Source of the DNA: Williamsia sp.
Lineage (GTDB): Bacteria; Bacteroidota; Bacteroidia; Chitinophagales; Chitinophagaceae
DNA: 64,000 bases
Direction: 5' to 3'
Assembly (NCBI GenBank): GCA_015069695.1
Contig: JADCRZ010000035.1
Coordinates: 1-64,000 of the forward strand
The position numbers were made by a program, and so were the translations under genes. The notes under the pieces are model-generated. The model worked only from the letters and a program-made list of their open reading frames with translations. It made no database searches and had not been told where the DNA came from. Below, in pieces: positions 41,162-50,619 of the stretch. Numbering within the stretch: the first letter of the stretch is position 1; every line of letters begins with the position of its first letter.

Positions 41162-42496
41162 ATGCAAAGACATTTCCTGTTGTTGCTGGCTTTGGGCATA
41201 ACAACTATTCTTTTTGCGCAAAACCCGCTTATCCTATCCCAGTATACGGCTGATCCCTCTGCAAGGGTGTTTGGCGACAGGGTGTATGTTTATCCCTCAC
41301 ACGATATACTTGCCACACCCGGGCATGGGCGTGCAGGCTGGTTTTGCATGGAAGATTATCACGTGTTTTCTTCTGCCAACCTTACCGAATGGACCGATCA
41401 CGGGATGATCGTAACCCAGAACAAGGTTCCCTGGGTAAAGCCCGACAGCTACAGCATGTGGGCGCCTGATTGCATGTACAGGAACGGCAAATATTATTTT
41501 TATTTTCCATCCACACCCAAAGACAGTACGATGGGCCGCGGATTTGCGATCGGGGTGGCCATCGCCGATAAACCGACCGGTCCTTTTGTACCGCAATCCC
41601 TGCCCATCAAAGGCGTGCATGGCATCGATCCCAACGTTTTTATCGACAAGGACGGACAGGCTTACCTGTACTGGTCGCAGGGCAATATATACGCTGCCAA
41701 GCTGAAAGAAAATGGGCTGGAACTGGCTTCCGAACCCACTGTGCTGGCCAATCTGCCAACACAGGGATTAAAGGAAGGACCTTACCTGTTTGAACGCAAC
41801 GGTCTTTACTACTTAACATTTCCGCACGTTGAGAACAAGACCGAACGGCTGGAATATTCAATCGGCAACAACCCGCTTGGTCCGTTCAAAATGACCGGCG
41901 TGATCATGGACGAGTCGGCTTCAGGCTGCTGGACAAATCACCACTCCGTCATCCGGTTCAAAGATCAATGGTATCTCTTTTACCACAATGATGACCTCTC
42001 ACCAAATTTTGACAAGAGCCGCTCTATCCGGCTGGACAGTTTGTTTTTTAATACAGACGGAACGATCAGGAAAGTGGTGCAAACGCTCAGGGGCGTAGGC
42101 ATAACAAATGCTGCCAAGCCCATCCAGCTCGACCGGTACAGCAACATCAGCGACAAGGGCGCAACAGTTGCCTTTCTGGACACGGCTGACAGGTTCAAAG
42201 GCTGGAAAACAATCTTTGAAGCGCCGGGAGCCTGGGTTCAGTACAACAGCGTTGGGTTTGGAAAAAAAGCCTACAGGTCGGTAATAGCAAAAGCAAGATC
42301 AGCCACCGGAGGTACGATCCAGATCAGGGACAAGGATGCAAACGGACCTGTACTCGCAGAAATCAAATTGCCGAAAGGAGAGGAGTGGAATGAGCAAAAG
42401 GCGGCTGTCGCGAAGTTGTCAGCAGGCACACACAACCTCTGTGCCGTTTTAAAGGGAGGAGGCAGGGCAGAGATCGACTGGATCAGTTTTCAATAA
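41162..42496 (+). CDS. Secreted GH43-family glycosidase with C-terminal CBM6-like domain
   Basis: A 444-residue secreted enzyme (signal to LFAQ). The propeller carries Asp31 in YTADPSA (general base), Asp156 in HGIDPNVF (pKa modulator) and Glu205 in KEGPYLF (general acid), the three GH43 residues in normal spacing. From about 320 a CBM6-like jelly roll follows (WVQYNSVGFGKKAYRSVIAKA, ending AEIDWISFQ). Typical activities are xylosidase or arabinofuranosidase. The RraA-like gene starts 29 bp downstream. Confidence 0.9.
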   Translation: MQRHFLLLLALGITTILFAQNPLILSQYTADPSARVFGDRVYVYPSHDILATPGHGRAGWFCMEDYHVFSSANLTEWTDHGMIVTQNKVPWVKPDSYSMWAPDCMYRNGKYYFYFPSTPKDSTMGRGFAIGVAIADKPTGPFVPQSLPIKGVHGIDPNVFIDKDGQAYLYWSQGNIYAAKLKENGLELASEPTVLANLPTQGLKEGPYLFERNGLYYLTFPHVENKTERLEYSIGNNPLGPFKMTGVIMDESASGCWTNHHSVIRFKDQWYLFYHNDDLSPNFDKSRSIRLDSLFFNTDGTIRKVVQTLRGVGITNAAKPIQLDRYSNISDKGATVAFLDTADRFKGWKTIFEAPGAWVQYNSVGFGKKAYRSVIAKARSATGGTIQIRDKDANGPVLAEIKLPKGEEWNEQKAAVAKLSAGTHNLCAVLKGGGRAEIDWISFQ

Positions 42497-42525
42497 CCTT
42501 TGCAGCAACTCAAATCAACCAACGC

Positions 42526-43449
42526 ATGAGACGCAAGCTTACGGTACTGTTTATATTGCTCAACTTGTTCGTTGCAGGTTCCTTGTCTGCGCAAACGACA
42601 TCGAAAGAAGAATTGATCTTTCTTACTTCGGCATGGAAGGGAGAAAGGTTTGCAGATGGAAGGCCAAAGATAGCAGATGACCTGCTGCAAAGGGCAAAGC
42701 GGATCATGATCGACGATGCCTGGACCGTACTCAAAAACGAAGGTTACCTGAACCAGTTTGAAGGCGGATGGAAAACCCTGAATGATACCTTGATGACCGG
42801 CCGCGCAGTAACGGCTATGTACATGCCCAGCCGGCCGGATGTAGAAAAGAACATCAAGGAAAGAGGTGCCCGGCAGGGAAGAAAAGGCAACACCAATTCA
42901 TGGCCGATAGATATACTGGCCAGGGGTGATCTTTATGTGGCCGATGCTTTTGGAAAAATAAGCGGCGGCGGGATCATGGGAGCTACCCTCGCCAATTCAA
43001 TTTACAGCAAATCGGGCAACGGGGTTGTGTTTGACGGGGCGGCCAGAGACTGGCAGGAGATAAGAAATATAAAAGGATTCAACGCCTTTGTGCGTGACTT
43101 CCATCCTTCATTTACAGAAGAGATGGTGCTGATGGGCCTGAACACACCTGTTCGCATAGGAAGTGCCATCGTGCTACCCGGCGATCTGGTCATTGCTACA
43201 GGGGAAGGGGTTCTTTTTGTGCCCGCACACCTGGCAGAAGAAGTGGTGAGTACATCGGAATTTGTTATCCGCAAAGACCAGTTTGGGTTTGAGATGGTGC
43301 GTTCCGGCAAGTACAGCACCGGCGACATCGACAGCCAGTGGACAGATGCCATCAAGACCGAATTTTTAAGCTGGCTGGAAAAGCATCCTGCATTGGGCAG
43401 GATGACCCGTGCGGAACTGGACAATGTGATGAGCAAAAGAACCTGGTAG
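42526..43449 (+). CDS. Exported RraA-like protein (HMG/CHA-aldolase fold), paralogue 1
   Basis: A 307-residue protein with a clear signal peptide (AGSLSAQ, residue 23). The fold is that of RraA and 4-hydroxy-4-methyl-2-oxoglutarate aldolases: DILARGDLYVADAFGKISGGGIMG, then GNGVVFDGAARDWQEI. The Arg174-Asp175 pair needed for metal-dependent keto-acid aldol chemistry is kept, so it could be an aldolase or decarboxylase rather than an RNase E regulator, whose role would be impossible outside the cytoplasm. A second paralogue lies at 61154. It sits between GH43 and GH51 genes. Activity not proven. Confidence 0.8.
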   Translation: MRRKLTVLFILLNLFVAGSLSAQTTSKEELIFLTSAWKGERFADGRPKIADDLLQRAKRIMIDDAWTVLKNEGYLNQFEGGWKTLNDTLMTGRAVTAMYMPSRPDVEKNIKERGARQGRKGNTNSWPIDILARGDLYVADAFGKISGGGIMGATLANSIYSKSGNGVVFDGAARDWQEIRNIKGFNAFVRDFHPSFTEEMVLMGLNTPVRIGSAIVLPGDLVIATGEGVLFVPAHLAEEVVSTSEFVIRKDQFGFEMVRSGKYSTGDIDSQWTDAIKTEFLSWLEKHPALGRMTRAELDNVMSKRTW

Positions 43450-43575
43450 GCTTGTGCCGGAAGAGGAGCAGGGAGGATTGCTGACGGCAAAAGAAACATC
43501 TTACTGCCTGATAAATATTTATTAAACCGGTTGCTGATGCAAGCACAAGAACATCTATTTAAAACAAAATCATTG

Positions 43576-45717
43576 ATGAGAAGAAACTTGTTTAAAAACT
43601 GCATTTCAAAGAGGGGTTTTCTTGCAGCAGGCTTGCTGTTTTTCCTGACTGCCGGCACGAACGCGCAAACAACCAAACTCACCCTGGACCTGACAAAACC
43701 CGGCGCCTCCGTGAGCCCGATGTTGTATGGATTGATGACGGAAGAGATCAACCATTCCTACGATGGCGGTTTGTATGCAGAGTTGATCCGCAACAGGATC
43801 TTCAAAGACAACCCAACCAGGCCGGAAGCATGGAGCCTGGTGCAGGACGATTCTGCCGGCTCCAAAGCCACTATCAGGCTCATCGCAGCAAACCCGGATA
43901 ACGTGCCTTTTGATGAGCGCAGGCACGCCATCAATGCTGCGCTGCAAACATGCTTGAGGCTGGCGGTGGAAAAAGCAGGCAGCCGCGTGGGCGTTGCCAA
44001 TGAAGGTTACTGGGGTATTCCGGTAAAGCCCGGCACCACGTACAGGGCATCTTTCTATCTCAAGGGAGGCGGCAGCTTTCAGCCGCCCAGACGGCCCGGA
44101 GCCGCGCAGCCGGTACAACCCTCCGGTCCTGTAATTGACGACAATACAGCCGGCCCTATCACCGTCACCATCGAGAGCCCGGACGGAAAAACAGTTTATG
44201 CAAAGGGAACGGTCGACCTTGCCAAGAGCCAGTTCTGGAAAAAGTATGAGCTCAACTTAACCACCGGCGCTGATGTAAAACCCACAGCCGATGCGCGTTT
44301 CGTGATCTCGACCAACCGCACAGGTCTTTATTACTTCAATTTGGTTTCTCTCTTTCCTCCAACGTACAAGGATAGACGAAATGGAAATAGACCGGATCTC
44401 ATGAAGATGATGGCTGATATGAAGCCCAAGTTCCTGCGTTTTCCCGGCGGCAACTTCCTGGAAGGTCCGCTCCTTACCGATGCCTTTCCCTGGAAAACAA
44501 CCTTGGGGCCCTTGGAAAACAGGCCTGGTCACAAAGGCTCCTGGGGCTATCGCCCTACTGACGGCATGGGATTGCTGGAGTTTTTGCTCTGGTGCGAGGA
44601 TACGGGCGCAGAGCCGCTTTTAGGCGTATATGCAGGTTATTCCCTTAACGGAGATCATGTTGATGCCGGTCCGCTCCTGAAGCCTTTTGTTGATGATGCG
44701 CTCGACGAGATCGAGTATGTGACCGGTGATGCAAAAACCTACTGGGGCGCCAAGCGTGCTGCTGACGGTCATCCTGCCCCTTTCAAACTCAGGTATATTG
44801 AAGTGGGCAATGAAGATTGGTTCGACAGAACAAACAGCTATGACGGGCGGTTCAACCAGTTCCGCACGGCCATCGAAGCCAGGTATCCGCAGCTGGTTTG
44901 TATTTCCACCATCGCCGATGCGCAATATCCGAATCAAAAAATCACGACCGGCAAAAAAGTGGCCGTGCTGGACGAGCACTATTACCGCAACTCATGGGCC
45001 ATGTGGGAGAACGCTTCCCAGTATGATAATTACGACCGCAAAGGACCCAAGATCTTTGTAGGAGAATGGGCCACCCGGGAAGGCGCACCGACCACCAACC
45101 TGAATGCTGCCCTGGGCGATGCTGCCTGGATGACGGGCATGGAGCGCAATGCAGACATCGTGATCATGTCGTGCTATGCCCCCCTGTTTGTGAATGTAAA
45201 CACGGCAACTGCCACAGCCCCCAAAGCCTGGCAATGGGATTCGGATCTGATCGGGTACAATGCCCTCTCCAGTTACGGATCGCCGTCTTACTATGTACAG
45301 AAACTATTCAGCCAGTATCTGGGAGACAGGATTGTGGCCATGACAGCAGAAAACATTCCTACGCAGAACAGGCCGCTTACCCGGAGAGACAGTGCAGAGA
45401 ACATAACACCCAAACCAGTTCCCATGGTATTCTATGCTGCTACAAAGGATGCAAAAACAGGCGCTGTGTATCTGAAGGTGGTGAACACATCCGGGAAGCA
45501 GCAACCGGTTGAAATAAATCTAAAGGGGGCAGGCAAACTATCAGCGGGTGCCACCATAGTCGTGATCAAGGGGAACAAACCCGAGGATACGAACACCATT
45601 TCGGATCCTGAAAAGATCATTCCTTCCACATCAAAAATCAGCGGTGTTGCACCGGTCTTTACCAGAAACCTCGATCCTTATTCTGTAACAATACTGCAAT
45701 TGCAAACCGGACAATAG
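43576..45717 (+). CDS. Secreted GH51 alpha-L-arabinofuranosidase
   Basis: A 713-residue secreted enzyme with signal peptide to GTNAQ. A carbohydrate-binding-like insert (about 120-260) precedes the (beta/alpha)8 barrel. The acid/base is Glu413 in YIEVGNEDWFD and the nucleophile Glu497 in FVGEWATREG, followed by the C-terminal beta-sandwich (TKDAKTGAVYLKVVNTSG). GH51 removes arabinofuranose from arabinan, arabinoxylan and arabinogalactan. The ATG at 43576 gives a basic n-region, MRRNLFKN, better than one 15 codons upstream. Confidence 0.93.
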   Translation: MRRNLFKNCISKRGFLAAGLLFFLTAGTNAQTTKLTLDLTKPGASVSPMLYGLMTEEINHSYDGGLYAELIRNRIFKDNPTRPEAWSLVQDDSAGSKATIRLIAANPDNVPFDERRHAINAALQTCLRLAVEKAGSRVGVANEGYWGIPVKPGTTYRASFYLKGGGSFQPPRRPGAAQPVQPSGPVIDDNTAGPITVTIESPDGKTVYAKGTVDLAKSQFWKKYELNLTTGADVKPTADARFVISTNRTGLYYFNLVSLFPPTYKDRRNGNRPDLMKMMADMKPKFLRFPGGNFLEGPLLTDAFPWKTTLGPLENRPGHKGSWGYRPTDGMGLLEFLLWCEDTGAEPLLGVYAGYSLNGDHVDAGPLLKPFVDDALDEIEYVTGDAKTYWGAKRAADGHPAPFKLRYIEVGNEDWFDRTNSYDGRFNQFRTAIEARYPQLVCISTIADAQYPNQKITTGKKVAVLDEHYYRNSWAMWENASQYDNYDRKGPKIFVGEWATREGAPTTNLNAALGDAAWMTGMERNADIVIMSCYAPLFVNVNTATATAPKAWQWDSDLIGYNALSSYGSPSYYVQKLFSQYLGDRIVAMTAENIPTQNRPLTRRDSAENITPKPVPMVFYAATKDAKTGAVYLKVVNTSGKQQPVEINLKGAGKLSAGATIVVIKGNKPEDTNTISDPEKIIPSTSKISGVAPVFTRNLDPYSVTILQLQTGQ

Positions 45718-45779
45718 AAAAAATATGCAGGAAAAAAGATGATGTGAGTCATCTTCTTCAGCGGGAACATGGGCCTGAA

Positions 45780-45840
45780 TGTACAGGATTTCTCGACGGA
45801 GGATTTTGGAAGTTTTCTGAACAGGCTTCCCTTATTTTTA
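45780..45840 (+). promoter_or_regulatory. 36-bp regulatory element plus -7 box upstream of the quinoprotein gene
   Basis: The element (45780-45815) matches the 35.7-kb copy at 35 of 36 positions. It ends AAGTTT, and TATTTTTA (45833-45840) follows at the same 17-base distance. The similarity continues upstream (nine more bases with three changes) and, more weakly, past the -7 box. The gene start at 45878 lies 37 bases beyond, a normal leader length. Confidence 0.7.
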
Positions 45841-45877
45841 ATTGTTTCTGATTCTGTATTCAACCACTTGCCATTTT

Positions 45878-48142
45878 ATGATACCAAAAGGATTGCCTGC
45901 CAAAACCATCAGTGCTGTTGTTGTACTGTCTTTATTTTTTATTTATGCCACATTCAACGCCGATCCGGTCGATGAAGGCCATTCATCCTGGAAGCAGTAT
46001 GGCGGCGGGCCTGACCAGTCGAAGTATTTTGATGCTTCCCAGATCACAAAAGAAAATGTTTCACAGCTAAAAGTTGCCTGGGTGTATCCAACGCGCGATT
46101 CATCCTTTAATTTTTTCAGTCCCATCGTTGTTGATACCATCATGTACGTGATGGCAAAGAACTCTTCGCTGGTGGCCGTGAACGCCGTCACCGGAACGGA
46201 AATCTGGATCCACGCAAACCTGCAGGGGCTTACCCGCAGGGGCATCAATTACTGGGAAAGCAAAGACCGGAAAGACCGCCGCCTCCTCTTTACCCTCAAC
46301 AACTCCTTGCAGGCAATTGATGCACTGACCGGAAAATCTGTGATGACCTTTGGCTCTAACGGTTATGTAGATATGCGCAAAGGCTTGGACCGTGATCCTA
46401 CCTCTATCAGACGGATGCAGTCTATGATGCCGGGTGTTGTATTCGAAGACCTGATCATCATGGGCTCGGCACCGGGGGAAGGATATTTTTCTCCGCCCGG
46501 ATATGTAAGGGCATACAATGTTGTGAGCGGTAAATTGGTATGGACCTTCCATACCATTCCCCATCCGGGTGAGTTCGGGTACGAAACCTGGCCAAAGGAT
46601 GCATACAAATATGTGGGCGGCGTGAATGTATGGAGTGAGATCTCGATCGATGCAAAAAGAGGCATTGCTTACCTGCCCATCGGTTCACCTACGTATGATT
46701 TTTATGGAGCTGACCGCCTGGGCAGCAACTTATTCGGAAACAGCCTGGTTGCCCTGAATGTCCGCACCGGAAAACGGATCTGGCATTTCCAGACAGTACA
46801 CCATGATCTCTGGGATTATGACCTTGCTTCGGCTCCGCAGCTGATCACCGTGAACAGGAACGGTCGCCAGATAGATGCAGTAGCAGTGGCTACCAAGCAC
46901 GGACTGATGTTTGTATTCGACCGGGTTACAGGCAAGCCGGTATTCCCCGTTGTCGAGAAACCTTTTCCAGCGAGTAAAATGCCGGGCGAGAAAGCCTGGG
47001 CTACCCAGCCGATCCCGACCGTGGTGCCTGATTTTACGCGGCACAAGGTTACCAAGGATATGATCAATCCTTATTATTCTGATGAGGAAAAGCAGAAATG
47101 GTACAAGCGGATCGATTCGGCCAAATCAGGTTTGTACGTACCGCCTTCCGACAAGTACGAGACCATCATGCTGCCAGGCGCATTGGGCGGCGTGAATTTC
47201 GGCAATACGGCTTCCAATCCAACCAAGGGCATGGTGTATATCCTCACGCAGGAGTATCCTTCCGTGTATAAGCTGGAAAGGGTCAAAAGGCCCCAGGAGC
47301 TGATGTCGGCAGATGAGGTAGACAAGGCAAAAAAAGTATTTACATCTATTTGCAAATCCTGCCACGGGGATGATATGAAGGGGAGGGGCATTGCGCCAAA
47401 TATCGTGAATGCCGGTCAGCGCATCGGCTTTGATGATTTTAAAACCCTGCTGGCCGTGGGCCGGGGACAGATGCCCGGCTTTGCCCACATCGATGAAGCA
47501 AGCGTGAACTCTATCTACCGTTACCTGGGCGGTAACCCGGCCATGCGGTTTGCGTTTGGCGGAAGAAGGAATCAACCGCCGCTTATGCCCGATGGTCCTG
47601 TAGTGGCCTCCGGTGGTGCACCGGTTGAACCTGATGCAAAGCTCGCTCCGCCCATGAGCGATTACCCCCAAAATGTAGCGCACCCGGTGAACCGCTACAA
47701 CACGGATTACGGTACGGCATGGCCCAATATGCTCGGGCCCACCTGGGCATGGGTGATGGCTTACGACCTCAACACCGGCACGGTGAAATGGAAACAACCG
47801 CTCGGTGAAGATGCAGTGGCTTCTGCAAAGGGAGAGAAAACCACCGGCGCCGTCAACGGCTCGCAGCGCAAGGGAATTGTTGTTACCTCCACGGGCTTGT
47901 TGTTCTGCACGGGCAAAGGCGGAAAGTTAACGGCCTACGATGCCGACAACGGAAAGCTGTTGTGGGAAACAAACCTGAGCCATGAATCCAATGCCCAGCC
48001 CATCATGTATGAACTGAATGGCAAGCAATACCTGGTGGTGAATGCAACAAACAATTTCACCCGGGATAGTTTTGATCACGCCAAATACGAAGGCGCATTG
48101 CCAAGAGGGTATGTGGTGTATGCACTTCCTGACAAGAAATAA
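45878..48142 (+). CDS. PQQ-dependent dehydrogenase with inserted cytochrome c domain
   Basis: A 754-residue exported quinoprotein. The signal or anchor is TISAVVVLSLFFIYATFNA. Propeller W-motifs recur (KLVWTFHTIPHPGEFGYETW, KRIWHFQTVHHDLWDYDLASAP), as in glucose/sugar quinoprotein dehydrogenases. A class I cytochrome c domain, C492-K-S-C-H496, is spliced into the late blades, with ligand Met in GRGQMPGF; the propeller then resumes (VKWKQPLGEDAV, ending KLLWETNLSHESN). It would oxidise a sugar in the periplasm and pass electrons through its own haem. The start at 45878 keeps the promoter free. Confidence 0.88.
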   Translation: MIPKGLPAKTISAVVVLSLFFIYATFNADPVDEGHSSWKQYGGGPDQSKYFDASQITKENVSQLKVAWVYPTRDSSFNFFSPIVVDTIMYVMAKNSSLVAVNAVTGTEIWIHANLQGLTRRGINYWESKDRKDRRLLFTLNNSLQAIDALTGKSVMTFGSNGYVDMRKGLDRDPTSIRRMQSMMPGVVFEDLIIMGSAPGEGYFSPPGYVRAYNVVSGKLVWTFHTIPHPGEFGYETWPKDAYKYVGGVNVWSEISIDAKRGIAYLPIGSPTYDFYGADRLGSNLFGNSLVALNVRTGKRIWHFQTVHHDLWDYDLASAPQLITVNRNGRQIDAVAVATKHGLMFVFDRVTGKPVFPVVEKPFPASKMPGEKAWATQPIPTVVPDFTRHKVTKDMINPYYSDEEKQKWYKRIDSAKSGLYVPPSDKYETIMLPGALGGVNFGNTASNPTKGMVYILTQEYPSVYKLERVKRPQELMSADEVDKAKKVFTSICKSCHGDDMKGRGIAPNIVNAGQRIGFDDFKTLLAVGRGQMPGFAHIDEASVNSIYRYLGGNPAMRFAFGGRRNQPPLMPDGPVVASGGAPVEPDAKLAPPMSDYPQNVAHPVNRYNTDYGTAWPNMLGPTWAWVMAYDLNTGTVKWKQPLGEDAVASAKGEKTTGAVNGSQRKGIVVTSTGLLFCTGKGGKLTAYDADNGKLLWETNLSHESNAQPIMYELNGKQYLVVNATNNFTRDSFDHAKYEGALPRGYVVYALPDKK

Positions 48143-48172
48143 AAAAAGGCAGCCACAACAGGCTGCAAGTAC

Positions 48173-48204
48173 AAAAAAGACAGCCGGTCATGGCTGTCTT
48201 TTTT
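48173..48204. terminator. Bidirectional terminator
   Basis: A perfect 13-bp stem (AAAAAAGACAGCC with GGCTGTCTTTTTT) around a 6-nt loop lies between the convergent quinoprotein and bicupin genes. A-rich and T-rich ends let it work on both strands. Confidence 0.85.
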
Positions 48205-48303
48205 TATGTAGAAGGATTAGTAAGATCTTGTAGAAAGATACCATACCAGCCCATTGAACCTGGCATAAGCCCTGCCGGAAGGTTATCTCAACAACCGGAA
48301 TGA

Positions 48304-49530
48304 TCACTGGCTGTTGTTGTTTTCCCCCAGCACATCATAGCCGCGCCATTTGTATTCTTTGGCAAGGGCGGTTGCGGCGGGCCAGGCTTTGAGGTGCTGG
48401 GGACTGGCCACCCATTTTCTCCGGTTTTCTTCCGTGTCAAAAGAAATCTGGATCTGGTAGTTGTATGTTGTTGCCTCTGCCTGTATTTCTTTGGCTAGGT
48501 TGTCCGGATAAAGGCGCAGCAGCTTGGAATGCAGGTATCCGGGTTGCACAAGCATGGCAGGCACGTAAACAGTGCTGTACATCTTCTCAAATGCTTCTGC
48601 GTTTTCTTTTGTTACAACAAAGTCCATCTGCAAGGCCATGGCTTTTTTTGCGGCGGCCCTGTTTGCGTTCATACGGGACTGATCCCGCTGTTTGGAAGCT
48701 GCAATGCCGATCACAAGCAGTTCAAGGTCTTCCTTGCCGGTATTGGAGATCCGGATAGATTCTCCGAGTGAGCCGTAAAGTGCGTCGTCAGCCTTGATGG
48801 GCGTAGAGTCTGCAGCATTCATGGCCATCGTGCCGGAACCTTTGATCACATAATACACTTCTTCCATTCCCTCCAGGGACCGGGGACCGGCCACGCTGCC
48901 CGCCTGGATGACTACATGGTCTACATGATCCCAGGTGGTGGTGAAAATATCCGGTCCCAACACGCGGCGGTACAGGACGCCGTTTCCCGGATAAGCCGGG
49001 TTGTTGGGCCGCAGGGCCTCCCTTTTCAGCTGCCCGGAAACAAACTGCGGGATGGGTTCGATCGTGGCGCCCACCCGGGTATCACCGAGGTCGAAATTGT
49101 CGCCCCGGCCTTTGGTGGTGCTCACGGCAAAGTTGAGCCAGCGCAGCGTTTGACCGCTGGCGTTGTAAATGCCATGCGCATCGCCCATCTTGCAGGGCAC
49201 AAGGGCCGGGCCTTTTATCCGGGATGTCCGTCCGTTCACCGTAAACTCTGCTTCGCCATCCAGGATCACATACATTTCTTCAATGGTGTGGTGAAAATGC
49301 TCGCCGATGCCGGCCTTGTCGGGGATCTCGCCTGCATGGAGGTAAAGGAAGTTGGTGGCGAATGGCTGGCTGCCCAGCAGGCCGGTAAATTTCATTGATC
49401 CCGCTCCTGCATGTACGGCAGGCAGCACCCGGTAGTTGGAAGGGCTGTTGTGGATAACACGTTTGCCGGCAGCTTGTGGAAAGGCAGTCAGCGATAACAT
49501 CATCAGCAGAAAAGACACGGTTTGCTTCAT
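48304..49530 (-). CDS. Exported bicupin protein with C-terminal ABM-like domain
   Basis: A 408-residue protein with a signal peptide (TAFPQAAG). The first cupin carries HFHHTIEEMYVILDGEAEF and the second VYYVIKGSGTMAMNAAD. From about residue 290 there is a ferredoxin-like ABM/Dabb-type domain (MDFVVTKENAEAFEKMYSTVYVPAML, later YQIQISFDTEENRRKWVASPQ). Cupins of this sort isomerise or linearise uronates and other sugar acids, or act as dioxygenases. The fusion is not familiar to me. It lies 210 bp downstream of the FAH gene on the same strand. Confidence 0.8.
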   Translation of the reverse strand: MKQTVSFLLMMLSLTAFPQAAGKRVIHNSPSNYRVLPAVHAGAGSMKFTGLLGSQPFATNFLYLHAGEIPDKAGIGEHFHHTIEEMYVILDGEAEFTVNGRTSRIKGPALVPCKMGDAHGIYNASGQTLRWLNFAVSTTKGRGDNFDLGDTRVGATIEPIPQFVSGQLKREALRPNNPAYPGNGVLYRRVLGPDIFTTTWDHVDHVVIQAGSVAGPRSLEGMEEVYYVIKGSGTMAMNAADSTPIKADDALYGSLGESIRISNTGKEDLELLVIGIAASKQRDQSRMNANRAAAKKAMALQMDFVVTKENAEAFEKMYSTVYVPAMLVQPGYLHSKLLRLYPDNLAKEIQAEATTYNYQIQISFDTEENRRKWVASPQHLKAWPAATALAKEYKWRGYDVLGENNNSQ

Positions 49531-49740
49531 AAAAAATGATTGCTAAGGTTGGTAATTGTTTGACAGGTCAGCTCCTGCACTTTTTGCACAAACAAACATG
49601 TGCAGGAAGCGGGAACCGGCAGTCCGCAACGTCCTTGTAGGTCCTTGCAGGCTGCCGGTAAAAAAGGGTTGAGGAACAGGAACATCTTATTGCGGAGCCT
49701 TACCCCGGTGCGTAACCGCCGTGTAAGGTTCTGCTAAGGG

Positions 49741-50568
49741 TTACATTACCCTGTTTACAAGCGTGCCGATGCCATCGATCGAAATCCTGATCTCATCGCC
49801 GCTCTTCAAGGTAAAATCGTTCTCCGGTACGATGCCGGTGCCGGTCATGATGAGACAGCCATGCGGAAAGCTGCATTCACGAAACACAAAAGACACCAGT
49901 TCTTCAGGTGAGCGCTTCATCTGGTCGATGGCGATCGAGCCGGTAAAAGCGTTGCTGTTGTCTCGGAAGATTTCCAGCCGGATGCGGGTGCTTTTGTCCA
50001 GGGGTTGTTCGGTGAGATAGATGCAAGGGCCTACCGAAGCGCAGCCATCGTAGGTTTTGGCCTGCGGCAGGTACAGCGGGTTCTCGCCTTCGATGCTGCG
50101 GCTGCTCATATCGTTGCCGATGGTATAGCCGATGATTTTACCTGAGTAGGTGACGGCCAGCGTAAGCTCAGGTTCCGGTACGTCCCAGGTAGAGTCCCTG
50201 CGGATCCTGACTTCCTTGTTGGGCCCTGAAACGCGGTGGGCGGTTGATTTGAAAAATACTTCCGGTCTGTCGGCCTCGTATACGCGGGCATAAAAATCGC
50301 CGCCGCCGGCGTCCTTGCTTTCTTCCTGCCTGCCTATTTTGCTGCGCAGGTAGGTAACGCCGCAGGCCCATAGTTCCTGGTTCTCCATGGGAGCAATTAC
50401 ATCGTTGATAAGCTCGCTGCTGCCGGGTGTACCTGTTGCAACCAGCCTCCGGGCTTTTTCCAAAAGCTGGTCGTCGTTAAAAAAATCGTCCCAGCTTTGA
50501 TCTTCTACCAGCACGAATTTTTCTTCTTCCTGCAATACAATGCCTGATGTTGTCTTATAAATTTTCAT
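49741..50568 (-). CDS. FAH-family 2-keto-3-deoxy-sugar-acid dehydratase, KdaD/XylX-like
   Basis: A 275-residue cytosolic enzyme of the fumarylacetoacetate-hydrolase superfamily. The Mg ligands are Glu132 and Glu134 in VPEPELT and Asp153 in GYTIGNDMSSRSIEGENPLYLPQAK. The Glu-x-Glu to Asp spacing of 19 and the SRSIEGENPLYLPQAK motif fit 2-keto-3-deoxy-arabinonate/xylonate dehydratases, which give 2-oxoglutarate semialdehyde. The adjoining IlvD-type sugar-acid dehydratase would make its substrate. The semialdehyde dehydrogenase that normally follows is not in the window. Confidence 0.82.
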   Translation of the reverse strand: MKIYKTTSGIVLQEEEKFVLVEDQSWDDFFNDDQLLEKARRLVATGTPGSSELINDVIAPMENQELWACGVTYLRSKIGRQEESKDAGGGDFYARVYEADRPEVFFKSTAHRVSGPNKEVRIRRDSTWDVPEPELTLAVTYSGKIIGYTIGNDMSSRSIEGENPLYLPQAKTYDGCASVGPCIYLTEQPLDKSTRIRLEIFRDNSNAFTGSIAIDQMKRSPEELVSFVFRECSFPHGCLIMTGTGIVPENDFTLKSGDEIRISIDGIGTLVNRVM

Positions 50569-50619
50569 GTCAGTTGGTTTGTCTCTTTCCCTTGGTTCAA
50601 TAGGAGGAAGTGCTGCCCG

